From Arbacia lixula (Eukaryota; Echinodermata; Echinoidea; Arbacioida; Arbaciidae): DNA of 64,000 nucleotides. Below the pieces are notes generated by a model. That model ran no database searches. It had not been told where the DNA came from and worked only from the letters and a program-made list of their open reading frames with translations. The stretch is from assembly GCA_963669155.1 (NCBI GenBank), contig OZ022579.1, positions 23,739,770-23,803,769 on the forward strand, read 5' to 3'. This document shows positions 39,901 through 47,960 of the stretch, in pieces (within the stretch, counting starts at the first letter, position 1; each line of letters begins with the position of its first letter). The position numbers and the translations under genes are program-made.

Positions 39901-42900
39901 CAGATGGAGTGGAGAGGGCGAGAGTCAGATAATTCTATCAGAGGTTAACTTTGAAAAGTGCTGTTGACTCGACTTTATGATCAGGGTCCTATTGCATAAA
40001 ACTTACCATTAATGGTAACTCTGTCATCAATGGTAACTGCCATGGTAACACAGCTCAACAGCCATTCAAATTCTAGGTTTCCATAACAATTGCCATGGAT
40101 AGCAAAGTTACCATCAATGGTAAGTTTTATGCAACAGGGCTCTGGTTGACAGGTCATCGTCACCAGGAGTGAGGACTAATAGAAGATATTTGTATAATAT
40201 CATTAAACTCAAGTTGGGAACAGGTTTTGTTGACATTTCTCAGTAACACATGTGTCTAGAGCTAAGAGTACCTGGGGTATCAAGTGTGGCTTGGTCCTCT
40301 CTAGTCTCTGCAGACAGGTCAGGTAGAAGGGCACTTCACGGAAGGCCAAGAAGCCAGAGATGTATGGCTGTTGTAGCTCTACCGTCTCACTGTCTTCATA
40401 CACCACCTGATCAGGCAAGGTAAGATAAGCCAGCTGTGAGTTGGGCGTTACTCTACAGTAGGATCTAGAATGATACCCTCTAGATGATCCCCCTGCCCCT
40501 GCCCCTCACAGGAAGCCAGAGATGTATGGTTGTTGCTGTACCACGATCTCCCTGTCTCCATACACCACCTGATCAGACAAGGTATGATAAGCCAGCTACA
40601 CTACAGCTCAAAGGAATTGGCATAGGGAAAGGCAAAGGGAAGAAAGGGAAGGAGCCGCAGTTTTACCGCGGTATACAGTGTATTTTGTCCAGTTCAGCAT
40701 GAAACATGATGCTTCCCTTTCCCTATGCCAATTCCTTTGAGCTGGAGTGTAGCTGTGAGTTGAGCATTAGTATACAGTAGGATCTAGGACGATCCCTAAA
40801 TGATCCTACACACTCCCCAGCCTCTGCCCTTCACAGGAAGCCAGCAAAGTATGGCTGCTGCATTACTACCTTCTCGCTGTCTTCATACACTGCCAGATCA
40901 AGCAAGGTACAATAAGCCAGCTGTGAGTTGGTGTTACTACAAAGAAGGATCTAGAATGATCCCCCCCCCCCCCCCCCACCAGGTTGGTTCCCAGTGTAGA
41001 GAACGTTTGGTGCAAACACCTCATGTCAGGTCCAGAAAGTGATTGTGAGCCGAGCATTCATTTACCGCACCACTTGTCAATATACAAATGATGCACAGGT
41101 TTGAGTGGGTCAGTAGGAATTGTGTACACAAGGTAGCTCTGAATTGCCTGAACCCACGAGGCGAAGCCGAGTGGGTTTCGGGCAAAATTCAGAGCTACCG
41201 CGTGTACACAATCCTACTGATCCACGAAATAAACCTGTGCATCATCTGTTTTATAGAATGGGCCCCAAAATCTAATAAAAAAGGGAAAAATCTCTGTCAA
41301 CCTCATTTACCGGATGCATGGAAAAATCATGCGTCCGATAATTACCGGATGCATGGTTATGACAAAATCATGCATTGCGACAGCGTAGAATTCAGTCATG
41401 AGTTTGTCCATTTCTCTGTTCGAAATATCGTCCAAATTTACGTGTTTCACCTCTGCAAAGCGCTTAAAAGTAGATAATGATTATTCGATGATTTTATTTA
41501 AATGTGTACTTACTGAAAGCATCTGAATCGTCCAAAATTTGTTTCAATTCTTCATCTCACTTCATCGGAGTTTCTCGTGATTCGTGGGTGCCGCCATTAG
41601 CGTAAGCAGCATTGGTATCGATCATGTTAATTCTCGGTATCGCAATATCGTTTTGATATCGTGTTGATATCGCGTGCTGCCAGTAAAAAAAATTACACGT
41701 TAACTACGGGTAATTAACCAATCAGATTGCAGAGATTCTGACACCCATTCTACAAATCAGTTTCGGTCTTATTATTCTCATTGTTTTAGCTTTCTTTGAG
41801 CAAATGCAATCCATAGTTGTGTACCAGGCATCCAGCATAGACATCTGACACAAAGTGACATTCTGCCCTTTTGAGCCATGTTGTAAAGACTTTCTGGTGA
41901 CCACCCTGCCTTCCCCCCCCCCCCCCCACCCCCCTCACAGGCCTTCCCCCCACCCCCCTCACAGGAAGCCAGTGTCTTCATACATCTCCTGATCAGACAA
42001 AGAATAAACCAGATGTGATTGGGACGATGGTTTAAGAACGATACATGTCTAGGCCCCTAGGAGATCCTTCAAAATTAAGCATGGACTAATTCTCTGACAT
42101 TCTTACCTCTAACTCTGGATAATTGCAGATAATCAGTGAGGCACATCCTAGATTGTCGCTGTTTTTCAGGAAGGAGATGTCCACTCCACCAATGTACTGG
42201 AGACCAGAGAAGGGAGGCCCGTTGATCTGCCAGTTCATTATATCATACTCCACCAGTCTCTTCTTGAGCTCTTTCTGCTCTCTAGTAAAACAACATTAAA
42301 CAAATGAAGTAACATGTTAGCATTTAATGAGCATAGCATACAAGACAAAAGTGAAAATCATAACTAAATCGGGATGTATACTACAGCTCAAAGGAATCGG
42401 CATGGGCAAAGAGAAAGGGAAGAAAGGGAAGGGGCATCAGTTTTAAAACACGGTATATTTTGTCCAGTTCAGCATGAAACACGATCCTTTAGCCTAAAAA
42501 GGGTCATGTTTCATGCTGAACTGGACAAATATACCACGGTTTAAAACTGAGGCCCCTTCCCTTTCTTCCCTTTCCCTTTACCCGTGCCAATTCCTTTGAG
42601 ATGTAGTGTAAATTACAATTAATTCACATAACACACCAACCCGGAGCTTTTTACATTTCACATCAACTCATACAAATAAATAGAGACAGAGTACAGACCG
42701 TTCGCAAAAGTCACGAAACTCTGCAAGAATTTGTAGTATAATGTGTATCAGTGTTGTAGTTCTCGAGACTGGTCTTGGTCTCGAGACCAGTCTCGAGATC
42801 AGGATTTTTTTTCTTGGTCTTGATCTCGGTCTCGAACCCTCTGGTCTTGGTCTTGTTCTTGGTCTTGAGCCTTTCTGGTCTCGGATTTTACGTCGAGACC

Positions 42901-45900
42901 AGCACGAGACCAGCTACTAAAATTACGATATTACACATAAATCATATTGATAATGCATGTCGGAGAAAGGAGATACGATACATCACTCTCCTTGGTCGGA
43001 GCGCATACAATTTGGAGTTACAATCATCCCTACTATACTGTGCAAGCCTGCCGCCGAACCGGCCCGGCCCCTGCCCGATCACTGCATAGCACGGGAAGCG
43101 TGAGATGCAGATTAGCGAGCATGCAATATATGTGCCAACATCACACATGCAAAGCGCATCACACTGGGTGATACATGCGTCTTTATGCGAGCCAAGAGGT
43201 CAGTGTTGCGAATTGGATCGATGGTGTGTAGATGTAGTAAAACTCTCCAAGCCAGCTCTCAAGCTGTGCCATGCTGCACGCGTGATCGCATACAATACAC
43301 GTGTGAGACTGAAAGAGTATGAGAGTCCCCCCTCCCGGCCGAGATAGAGTATTGTTTATGTTTTTGGCACGAAGCTCGCTAGTGCGAATAGCGTAAAGAA
43401 AAAATTACTATAGGAGCCAACACTATGTCTTAATTACGCCAAATGAAAAGACGACATGGAGCTGCAAAAATTACTAAATTATGTTGAAATAATTCCAAAA
43501 TGTGTGCCGCTGGGACGACTAAAAAGTTTTACAAGTTTTACCATACAAAAAACAAAACAATAATCATGCTAAAATTTAATTGGATACTAAATCATGGCAG
43601 TGTCTTCACTTGTTTCTACCGGAAGAAGAAAAACTCATGCTAAATTAAAGTACTGATACTGATAGATAGCCGTCTTCAGTTGTACAGACAGAAAAAAAAA
43701 AGCTAAATGGCAAAGACAAAGTGTCTATAGCAAAGGTCCCCTTTGAAGGCTTGTGTTTCTAAATTCTACAACAACATTTATTTCTAAATTATGCTAGATT
43801 TTGGGTATCAACAATTCCCCAAAATTATGGTACAATTATGCTGAATTGCATCAAAAGAATTATTCTAGTGCGCTGCATCTGGCGTGTGCACTGTGCACAT
43901 AATCGGTTCGTGTAACATGTATCATACATTTTTTTTTGGGGGGGGGGGCGGGGGCTGCTAAAACTGATAAACTGAGACCCAACCCTGCCAAATAAGATAA
44001 TATCATGGAATAAAAAAACAAATTAAAGAAAAAAAATAACACAGGAATAAATGTGAATGTATACATTTCATTATTCTTAAAACATTTTCATGGGATCATA
44101 TATTCACATTTCCTTTCATTAAAGTTAAATTAAGAGGAAAAGTATTAAAACAAGCTTGGGAAACAATAATTCTAGAAATGTCATGTTTTGTTTGTATTTG
44201 TTAGCGAACAGTGTGTATTTAGTTATTTCCTTGCTGTATCGTTGCATTAATTTGTAAAAGGGATGGTTGAGTATTGGTAATTCCCGAAATGCCCCTTGTC
44301 ACTAAGTTGATTGGTTTTTGATTCCTATTGAAAGTTAATTAAATGAAATGTGTGGCAGAATAATTCGCTCTCAAATGCTCTTATAGTTGAAAAATATTTT
44401 TAATAAGTCGCCTGGCCAGGCGACTTTTTAGATAATGCAAGAAATGCATAATAGATTACTTTTAAAAAATCAAACTAATTTTTTGAATATTTCTTGATAA
44501 TATCCCTATTCAGTAATTATTTTAACAAAATAGGAATTGCACAATTTTGTATGAAAAATTGCTAAAACCAATAAGTCTATAGAGAATGCCCTCGAGTTGT
44601 CACAGGTCTTTTTGAATGACAGGGTTTTTACATTGTATTGTATACATCTCAAAAATGGTGGAGTTATAATTATTCATTTATATCATAATGGTGCAGGTTT
44701 GGGTTACTAAGATAAAGTTTGACCAATACTCAATTTGCCTGACCTATATATAAGTAACATGTATGTGTTTGTAGAGAAAAACGAATGTTTTCCGAATCTG
44801 TTTCGGAAAACAATCATCATTCCTGAAATGAAGTTGTGTTTATTTTGTATGCCTTGTGTCTTTGGCATTATTAAAAAAAACTTCACAGTATTTGATACGT
44901 TTTTCAGGAGCTCAGGCAAATATGTTCATGCAGAAATAAAGAAGTATATAAGAAGAATATATAAGTAACTCAAGTCATGTGTATGTGTTTATAGAGAAAA
45001 ACAAATGACGAATATATTTCGGAAAACAATCATTCTTGAAATGAAGTTGTGTTTATTTTGTATGCCTTGTGTCTTTGGCATTATTATAAAAAACTTCACA
45101 GTATTTGATGTTTTTCAGGAGCTCAGGCAAATATGTTCATGCAGAAATAAAGAAGTATATAAGAAGAATATATAAGTATTAAGTAACTCAAGTCATGTGC
45201 ATGTGTTTATAGAGAAAAACGAATGACTTGAATATATTTCGGAAAACAATCATCATTCTTGAAAGAAGTTGTGTTCATTTTGTATGCCTTGTGCCTTTGT
45301 CATTATTAAAAAAAAATAACAGTATTTGATGTGATTTTCAGTAACTCAGGCAAATATGTTCATGCAGAAATAAAGAAGTATTTTTCCCCATCATACATAT
45401 TATCACGATCCTGGATCCTTTGTGCAGTTTGTTGCTAAACTACTAGCTACTGACTTGTATTGTGCATTTAACTTTGAGCATGCCTGTGAAGTGATTGAAA
45501 AAGCAAATTGAAAGTATAACTTTTTTAAAACAATTTTTTCATTTAATTCAGCCATATAGAAGAATATTACAGACTGCTCATGTTGTGCAAGTTGTGCAAG
45601 TATTAGACAGTTTATACTCATAACCATAGTCCACAAATAACGCGTGTTTCCTCAAAACTAGTAGAAATTTAAATACTGGTGAGTGGTCTTGGTCTTGGTC
45701 TTGATCTCGTAATTTGGTGTTCTTGGTCTCGGACCTCTGTTCTTGATCTTGAACCAATTTTTTGGTTCTTGATCTTGGTCTCGGGGTGTTTGGTCTTGGT
45801 CTTGATCTTGGTCTCGGATGGTCTGGTCTTGACTACAACACTGATGTGTATGAAGTGTAGCTATAATATATATGAAATCCCATAGTTACATGTATAGAGC

Positions 45901-46305
45901 TTGACAAACCTTATGAGAAGAAGTGAATAACTTAACTTGCTTTGTTTCAATCACCCGGTTTTGTAGCAAACATAGACTAACATAAAATATTGCACCATTC
46001 ACTGTATTGGTCAATGAATCATGGCAATATGAAAAAAAGCTTTAGAACGCTTACATAATAGTATTGTGACTTTTGTAAGCAAACATTCAAAGTATGTTAC
46101 TCTCATTGACATACCGGACATTGTATAAGGAAAGAACAAAGGGGGGAAATGAAAAAGACAATGAAGCAGATGAGGCAGAAAAAAAAAATCTACAACCAGA
46201 CAACTATCATTTTCCGGTACATTTCCATTACCTTTCCCAAGATTTTGCAGTTTCCTCGTCAACAGCATCATTGGTGTACGCTGTGCTTAAGTTAGTTTCT
46301 GCCAT
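21780..46305 (-). CDS. ENDOV: Endonuclease V, seven exons (C-terminal exon not found)
   Basis: The product is an endonuclease V-family metal-dependent nuclease, which in animals cuts inosine-containing RNA and in bacteria cuts deaminated DNA. Exons (minus strand): 46305-46232, 42281-42107, 40406-40272, 39654-39615, 38596-38484, 31064-30996 and 21908-21780. They total 735 nt and join in phase to 245 codons with GT..AG at every junction. Family signatures appear in order: GGVDIS (metal-binding Asp about residue 59), the wedge segment PYISGFLAFRE with Glu about 107, LVDGNG with Asp about 133, GVAKK with Lys about 162, and SVGHGVSL with His about 220. All expected catalytic positions are present. 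Human ENDOV is somewhat longer, so a C-terminal exon after RIPEPIRQ is probably missing. Reading through the last donor gives VSHHDQSY and then a stop at 21753. Introns of 7.4 and 9.1 kb and heavy repeat load explain the large locus. Confidence 0.93.
22885..23000. repeat. Two tandem copies of a 56-bp unit
   Basis: 'tacagcatttctacatgtat' through 'aaaggtcatacgaac' is repeated immediately with a few changes. Confidence 0.8.
23206..23517. mobile_element. Fold-back element (GGGTGTTTCACCAAGC ends)
   Basis: GGGTGTTTCACCAAGCTGTT at the left is matched by AACAGCTTGGTGAAACACCC at the right. Inner arms also pair ('cccttcttgtgctaaat' and 'ttagcacaagaaggg'). No TTAA at the ends, so a different superfamily from the TTAA group. 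Confidence 0.83.
24266..24486. repeat. Tandem repeat of about 105 bp, two copies plus a partial
   Basis: 'tctagatggctgttttgcag' and 'tctagctggctgtttggcag' start the first two copies, each followed by 'tttggctta.aacacaat'. A third start 'ggtcttctac' ends the array. Confidence 0.7.
24487..26141. other. Intron 6 of ENDOV, no feature recognised
   Basis: Within the 9.1-kb intron between ENDOV exons 6 and 7. AT-rich, without recognised repeats. Confidence 0.5.
26142..26670. mobile_element. TTAA-flanked MITE (family A, copy 2, inverted)
   Basis: Reverse-oriented copy of the element at 12610-13138, with ends TTAA-AGATTGTCCGTCCC and GGGCTGTCT-TTAA. Confidence 0.87.
26900..27134. mobile_element. Palindromic MITE, ACACTACAGCTC family (copy 2)
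   Basis: Same arms and core as 20555-20782, with a small loop 'aagcctaaaaag'. Confidence 0.87.
27472..27577 (+). pseudogene. LINE ORF2 C-terminus with AATAG tail
   Basis: The frame SVTWKRMAQDRSRWKNDEEA then FLQRWREIG and TGA (27558-27560) is the typical end of an endonuclease/RT LINE protein (..W...a.dr..W....eaf.q.w...G). The stop is followed at once by a short (AATAG)n repeat, the LINE's 3' tail. Everything upstream is lost and replaced by a (TTTTG)n run. Confidence 0.7.
28043..28428. mobile_element. TTAA-flanked MITE with family A ends but different core
   Basis: Ends TTAA-AGGTAGCCCGTCCCTTTT and AAAAGGGACGAGCCATCT-TTAA resemble family A. The interior ('gaaagttccctgacgttgtc') is unrelated to it and matches only the neighbour at 28651-29111. 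Confidence 0.8.
28651..29111. mobile_element. Second MITE of the 28043 type, left end eroded
   Basis: Shares the core segments 'gaaagttccctgactttgtc' and 'gacaaagtgtaat' with 28043-28428. Ends GCAAAAGGGACATGGTGTCT-TTAA. The left end lacks a clear TTAA. Confidence 0.65.
29780..30509 (+). mobile_element. Probable LINE 3' untranslated tail with (CAAACT)n end
   Basis: Sequence ending AATAAACTCAAACTCAAAC is the short-repeat 3' end common in CR1-like LINEs. The upstream flank 'gattaaaggaatcaggcttg' and 'ctagcacttgtgctaccctc' resembles a LINE 3' region but has no coding part. It is interrupted by the palindromic MITE 29856-30216. Confidence 0.45.
29856..30216. mobile_element. TTAA-flanked palindromic MITE (family B, copy 2)
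   Basis: Near-identical to 13135-13507, including the hairpin arms 'cttcaaaaggtgatcgtgag' and their complement. It is inserted in what looks like the 3' tail of a LINE, since flanking sequence resumes after it. Confidence 0.88.
30996..31064 (-). CDS. ENDOV: ENDOV exon 6
   Basis: Its 69 nt encode 23 residues, VTSLASGGETFDLQG followed by HSGKVWGK, with acceptor TTTGTACAG and donor AAAG|GTAAG. Position and phase fit the segment of the family in which the enzyme's stretch 'G..G.vlG.A.rs' precedes the last catalytic His region. Identity here is weaker than in the other exons, and the support is mainly phase and position. Confidence 0.8.
31380..32330. repeat. Long GA-rich microsatellite region
   Basis: Mixed (GA)n, (GAAA)n and (GACA)n tracts on the plus strand with a G-run near 31698-31727. 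The serine/leucine-rich minus-strand open frames are artefacts of (CT)n. Confidence 0.88.
32331..33767. other. Intron 5 of ENDOV, possible half MITE
   Basis: 'tttaaaggggcaccacactc' at 32837 looks like the left end of another TTAA-type fold-back element, but no matching right end was found. Confidence 0.4.
33768..34296. mobile_element. MITE (family A, copy 3)
   Basis: Same orientation as copy 1. The left target site has mutated to CTAA and the right one is TTAA. Lies in ENDOV intron 5. Confidence 0.86.
34450..34870. repeat. Degenerate tandem repeat with ACATCATCAAG landmarks
   Basis: Five copies of 'acatcatcaagnata' near 34457, 34548, 34619, 34718 and 34789, each followed by a variant of 'acaattgagaaacaaat'. 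Spacing alternates about 91/71/99/71 bp. Confidence 0.65.
35147..35708. mobile_element. TTAA-flanked fold-back element (family G)
   Basis: TTAA-AGGGTTACTAAATTAG at the left and CTAATTTAGTAACCCT-TTAA at the right, with inverted arms of about 130 bp ('tttcacattcgtttgccgc' and complement). Confidence 0.87.
36997..37505. mobile_element. Fold-back MITE (family C, copy 3)
   Basis: Begins TTAAAGGGATAGTTAACC and ends GGGTGACCTTTCCCTTTAT. One target TTAA has mutated to TTAT. The interior matches the other family C copies. Confidence 0.83.
37707..37800 (-). repeat. Headless SINE body fragment
   Basis: Matches the same body ('agggctttctggggt', 'aaagaaattttaag', 'gaagttaggatagc') as 10545-10630. Confidence 0.5.
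38301..38440. mobile_element. Short hairpin MITE, GGGCCCTGTTGCATAAAAC family
   Basis: Left GGGCCCTGCTACATAAAACT, right inverted AACAGGGCCC. A unit of about 140-160 bp with 'ccatggtagttac' in the middle. Confidence 0.78.
38484..38596 (-). CDS. ENDOV: ENDOV exon 5
   Basis: The exon encodes GFGTACHLGVQAGIPTIG followed by VAKKLSQVDGLCRNDQHERM. It starts by completing the Gly codon from exon 4 and ends at donor ATG|GTAAGT. The GVAKK lysine is a conserved active-site residue in the family. An unrelated purine-rich tract lies immediately upstream in the intron. Confidence 0.93.
38620..39125. repeat. Purine-rich (GGAA/GGGA) tract in ENDOV intron 4
   Basis: Extends to within about 25 bp of the ENDOV exon 5 acceptor. 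On the gene's own strand it is pyrimidine-rich, so it acts as an exceptionally long polypyrimidine tract. Open frames here are artefacts. Confidence 0.8.
39615..39654 (-). CDS. ENDOV: ENDOV exon 4 (40-nt microexon)
   Basis: This 40-nt exon encodes VILVDGNGVLHQR plus the first base of Gly, flanked by acceptor TTTTAG and donor GTGAGA. The DGNG motif carries the second catalytic Asp of endonuclease V, and GVLHQRG matches the family's HxRGxG region. It is too short to be seen as an open reading frame and was found by reading the sequence between neighbouring exons. Confidence 0.9.
39982..40145. mobile_element. Short hairpin MITE, GGGCCCTGTTGCATAAAAC family
   Basis: Arms 'attgcataaaacttaccatt' and 'ggtaagttttatgcaacagg', separated by a second inverted pair around 'ccatggtaac'. 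Confidence 0.82.
40272..40406 (-). CDS. ENDOV: ENDOV exon 3
   Basis: The acceptor CTGATCAG precedes the exon and the donor CAG|GTACTC ends it. Its 135 nt encode 45 residues starting VVYEDSETVELQQPYI and including SGFLAFREVPFYL. This is the endonuclease V strand-separating wedge (PYI..FLxFRE) with a catalytic Glu. Partial tandem copies of the 5' half of this exon lie just upstream of it (higher coordinates). Confidence 0.93.
40513..40800 (-). pseudogene. Partial ENDOV exon 3 duplicate, split by a MITE
   Basis: The sequence matches the 5' half of exon 3 and its upstream intron (ATCAG|GTGGTGTATG.. and the GCCAGCTGTGAGTTG region). It is interrupted at about 40597-40751 by a fold-back element of the ACACTACAGCTC family. 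The coding part ends early, so it cannot supply the wedge motif. Confidence 0.75.
40597..40751. mobile_element. Palindromic MITE, ACACTACAGCTC family (copy 3, internally deleted)
   Basis: Full left arm and a shortened right arm. Inserted in a duplicated copy of ENDOV exon 3, so the empty site can be read from the sister copy. That comparison suggests a 4-bp AGCT target duplication. Confidence 0.83.
40836..40965 (-). pseudogene. Partial ENDOV exon 3 duplicate
   Basis: A diverged copy of the same segment (SQ..VVYEDSE-like codons, with GTGGTG changed to GCAGTG), followed by the same intronic flank and a long C run. There is no usable downstream part of the exon. Confidence 0.65.
41086..41248. 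mobile_element. Fold-back element (GATGCACAGGTTT ends)
   Basis: Left GATGCACAGGTTTGAGTGGG, right inverted AAACCTGTGCATC. The inner arms 'aattgtgtacac' and 'gtgtacacaatc' also pair. The middle 'cccacgaggcgaagccgagt' forms the loop. Confidence 0.65.
41964..42070 (-). pseudogene. Most degraded ENDOV exon 3 duplicate
   Basis: A short match to the exon 3 start and acceptor region (the cttcatacatctcctgatca segment), plus the flank that carries the 'aagccag' and 'ataa.ccag' landmarks. Several deletions are present. It lies beside C-rich tracts that also contain 'cacaggaagccag'. Confidence 0.5.
42107..42281 (-). CDS. ENDOV: ENDOV exon 2
   Basis: The acceptor TTTTACTAG precedes the exon and the donor GAG|GTAAGA ends it. 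It completes the Arg codon and encodes EQKELKKRLVEYD, then the hallmark segment with FSGLQYIGGVDISFLK and the core strand CASLIICNYPELE. The Asp of GGVDIS is the first catalytic metal ligand of the family. Its 175 nt are one base plus 58 codons. Confidence 0.93.
42377..42610. mobile_element. Palindromic MITE, ACACTACAGCTC family (copy 4)
   Basis: Full-length hairpin with the same arms and core as the other three copies. Lies in ENDOV intron 1, about 140 bp from the hAT-like element. Confidence 0.87.
42749..45843. mobile_element. hAT-like non-autonomous DNA transposon (3,095 bp) in ENDOV intron 1
   Basis: The ends are the 12-bp inverted repeat CAGTGTTGTAGT and ACTACAACACTG. They are flanked by a perfect 8-bp direct duplication, ATGTGTAT, at 42741-42748 and 45844-45851. 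Eight-bp duplications with CAG..CTG ends are characteristic of hAT transposons. Both subterminal regions (42761-42914 and 45680-45835) are built from GGTCTTGG / TCTCGAG motifs, which run in the same direction at both ends. No transposase frame is visible. The interior contains three tandem copies of a 218-220-bp unit (44738-45380). Confidence 0.88.
44738..45380. repeat. Three tandem 218-220-bp repeats inside the hAT-like element
   Basis: The landmark GTGTTTRTAGAGAAAAAC begins at about 44765, 44985 and 45203. Each copy continues through 'gccttgtg..ttt' and 'atgttcatgcagaaataaag'. The third copy is the most diverged. Short open frames here are by-products of the repeat. Confidence 0.85.
46232..46305 (-). 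CDS. ENDOV: ENDOV exon 1 (start codon)
   Basis: The ATG at 46305-46303 opens the reading frame. The exon encodes MAETNLSTAYTNDAVDEETA followed by KSWE and two bases of an Arg codon. The donor GTAATG follows directly. The split codon AG|A is completed by exon 2, which supports the join. The start is inferred as the first in-frame Met with an ENDOV-like acidic and charged N-terminus. An upstream in-frame Met at 46503 would add a long hydrophobic stretch unlike the family, so it was not chosen. Confidence 0.8.
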
Positions 46306-47882
46306 CTTCACCAAGAGACCAAGATCAGCACGCAGATACTGTTTGTTACATTTCTGTATTCTACAAGGTGTGGAGAAAGAAGATTGAATTTGTTGCAAGA
46401 TAATTGTATGCTTGATGATGCAATCTTGAAGTAATGTTATCGGGCTTCTTTGATTGGGAGAGGAAGAAAGGAGAAATGTCATGACAACTACAGTACAGTA
46501 CATGTGTTATTTTTGTTTACTTTTGGCAGATTGTAACACACAGAAAATATTGATGCGAAACCTATTAACTCCTATATTACCAGCTTTGAAAAACCCTACT
46601 GTCTTCAAAAATAGCAATTAATGGCAATGACAATGGTCAATGCCATGGTAATCATTCATGGACTGGCTGCACTGCTAGCCCCGGGACTGCTCGCACTGCT
46701 ATTCCCGGGCTGGTCGCAGCAATTTTAGCTGCACCGCCTGACATGTGAGAGATACTATTTATTATTATTAACAACTAACAATCATAGTCATCACAACAGT
46801 CGGTCACTAAGTTGGATCTCATATCATGAGCACACTGTTGATATTGCATTTAACAATTCAGGTACTCACAAGAAGGAAAACCCTTTTCTTCTCGATATAA
46901 GCAAAGGCTACAAAAACATGATACTCAATGCACAGAGATCACCTTGTTGTTGGTTGTAAACTTGTATCGAGAAGTTTATTGCGCAATTCGTGAAAAGGGA
47001 AGACAGTTTTGAAATCTATGGTACCCTTGAATACCATTATCTTTTTGTTACAGTGTGTATTCATATTTCGATACAATTATCACTTTGATGGCTGGATTAT
47101 GTTTTGTACACTTCTCTGGATCTCTTTATTGAACAATGCATTATAATTATAGGCATGGGCAGAAATCCCGGGGGGGGGGGGGGACGGGGGGGTCCTGTTC
47201 CCCCCCCCACCACCAATTCGAAGTGGGGGGACCAAATATCAAATGTCCCCCACCATTTTCGGTCCTGTACACTCACAATATGTAATGCCCCCCCCCCCCC
47301 CCCCCCATTATTTGCTTCCCCTCCCCCAACCGAGACTGGGCTGGATTAAAAAATTATGGAAAAAACAGCCCCCCTCCCCCCCAAAAAAAAAAAAAAAAAA
47401 AAATCCGCCACTCTCCCCCCCCCCCCCCCCCCCCCAGCACAATAAATGTCCATCTGCATTCTGTCTATTGTCATCTATTAGCTGTAGGCATATGTGTCGT
47501 CTGGTCGTCGGAACATTCCCAAACTCATTAAACATGAAATGGCTAAACCATTTGGGCCCATAGCATAGTGACAGGCTTTCTACTATAAAGGTAAATTTGC
47601 TGTCCCCCCCCCCCCCCCCCCCCCCCCCACCACCACCCCCGACCCTACCATCTTCCCACCGAGACTGGATCCCAAGTATAACGGATTTTTCAAAGATACC
47701 ATACTTTTATGATGAATTGGTCGACGTATGTCACGTCAATGTGTGATTCTCTGTTACCACAACAAATCCATTCACACTAAAGTGTGGCAGCCTAACTTGC
47801 CTATTCTATTTCAAAGATTTCAGCGTTTTGTACAATAGTTTGTACATTTTTAATCACAGAAAGTCTTATCTAGATATCAAAA
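46306..47882. promoter_or_regulatory. Divergent ENDOV / DNAL4 intergenic region
   Basis: The two genes start 1.6 kb apart in opposite directions, so both promoters must lie here or in 5' exons. No TATA box can be assigned. The homopolymer G/C tracts occupy the middle. Short GC-rich repeats 'gactgctcgcactgct' lie near 46685. Confidence 0.5.
47170..47430. repeat. Poly-G / poly-C tracts in the ENDOV-DNAL4 intergenic region
   Basis: Several runs of 9-18 G or C and an A run, preceded by GGCAGAAATCCCGGGG. Another C run of about 25 is at 47604-47628. Capable of G-quadruplex formation on either strand. Confidence 0.75.
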
Positions 47883-47960
47883 ATGGAAGGAGAGCAGGAA
47901 GGAAAGAAAGACGAGAAGGAGACCGACTACAGAAGACTTCAAAGTTACCCTCTTATTCGG
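47883..47960 (+). CDS. DNAL4: DNAL4 exon 1
   Basis: It opens at ATG in the context aaaATGG and encodes 26 residues ending YPLIR at donor CGG|GTATGT. It is the only Met upstream that leads into the conserved TDYRRLQ segment. Confidence 0.93.

Noticed and set aside
42775..43089. Hydrophobic Val/Leu/Ser frame, also at 45679-45885
   Set aside because: Both are translations of the GGTCTTGG subterminal repeats of the hAT-like element.
44735..44968. 77-codon frame inside the hAT-like element as a transposase remnant
   Set aside because: It spans one unit of the internal tandem repeat, has no RNase H-like or BED zinc-finger signature, and the other units are interrupted.
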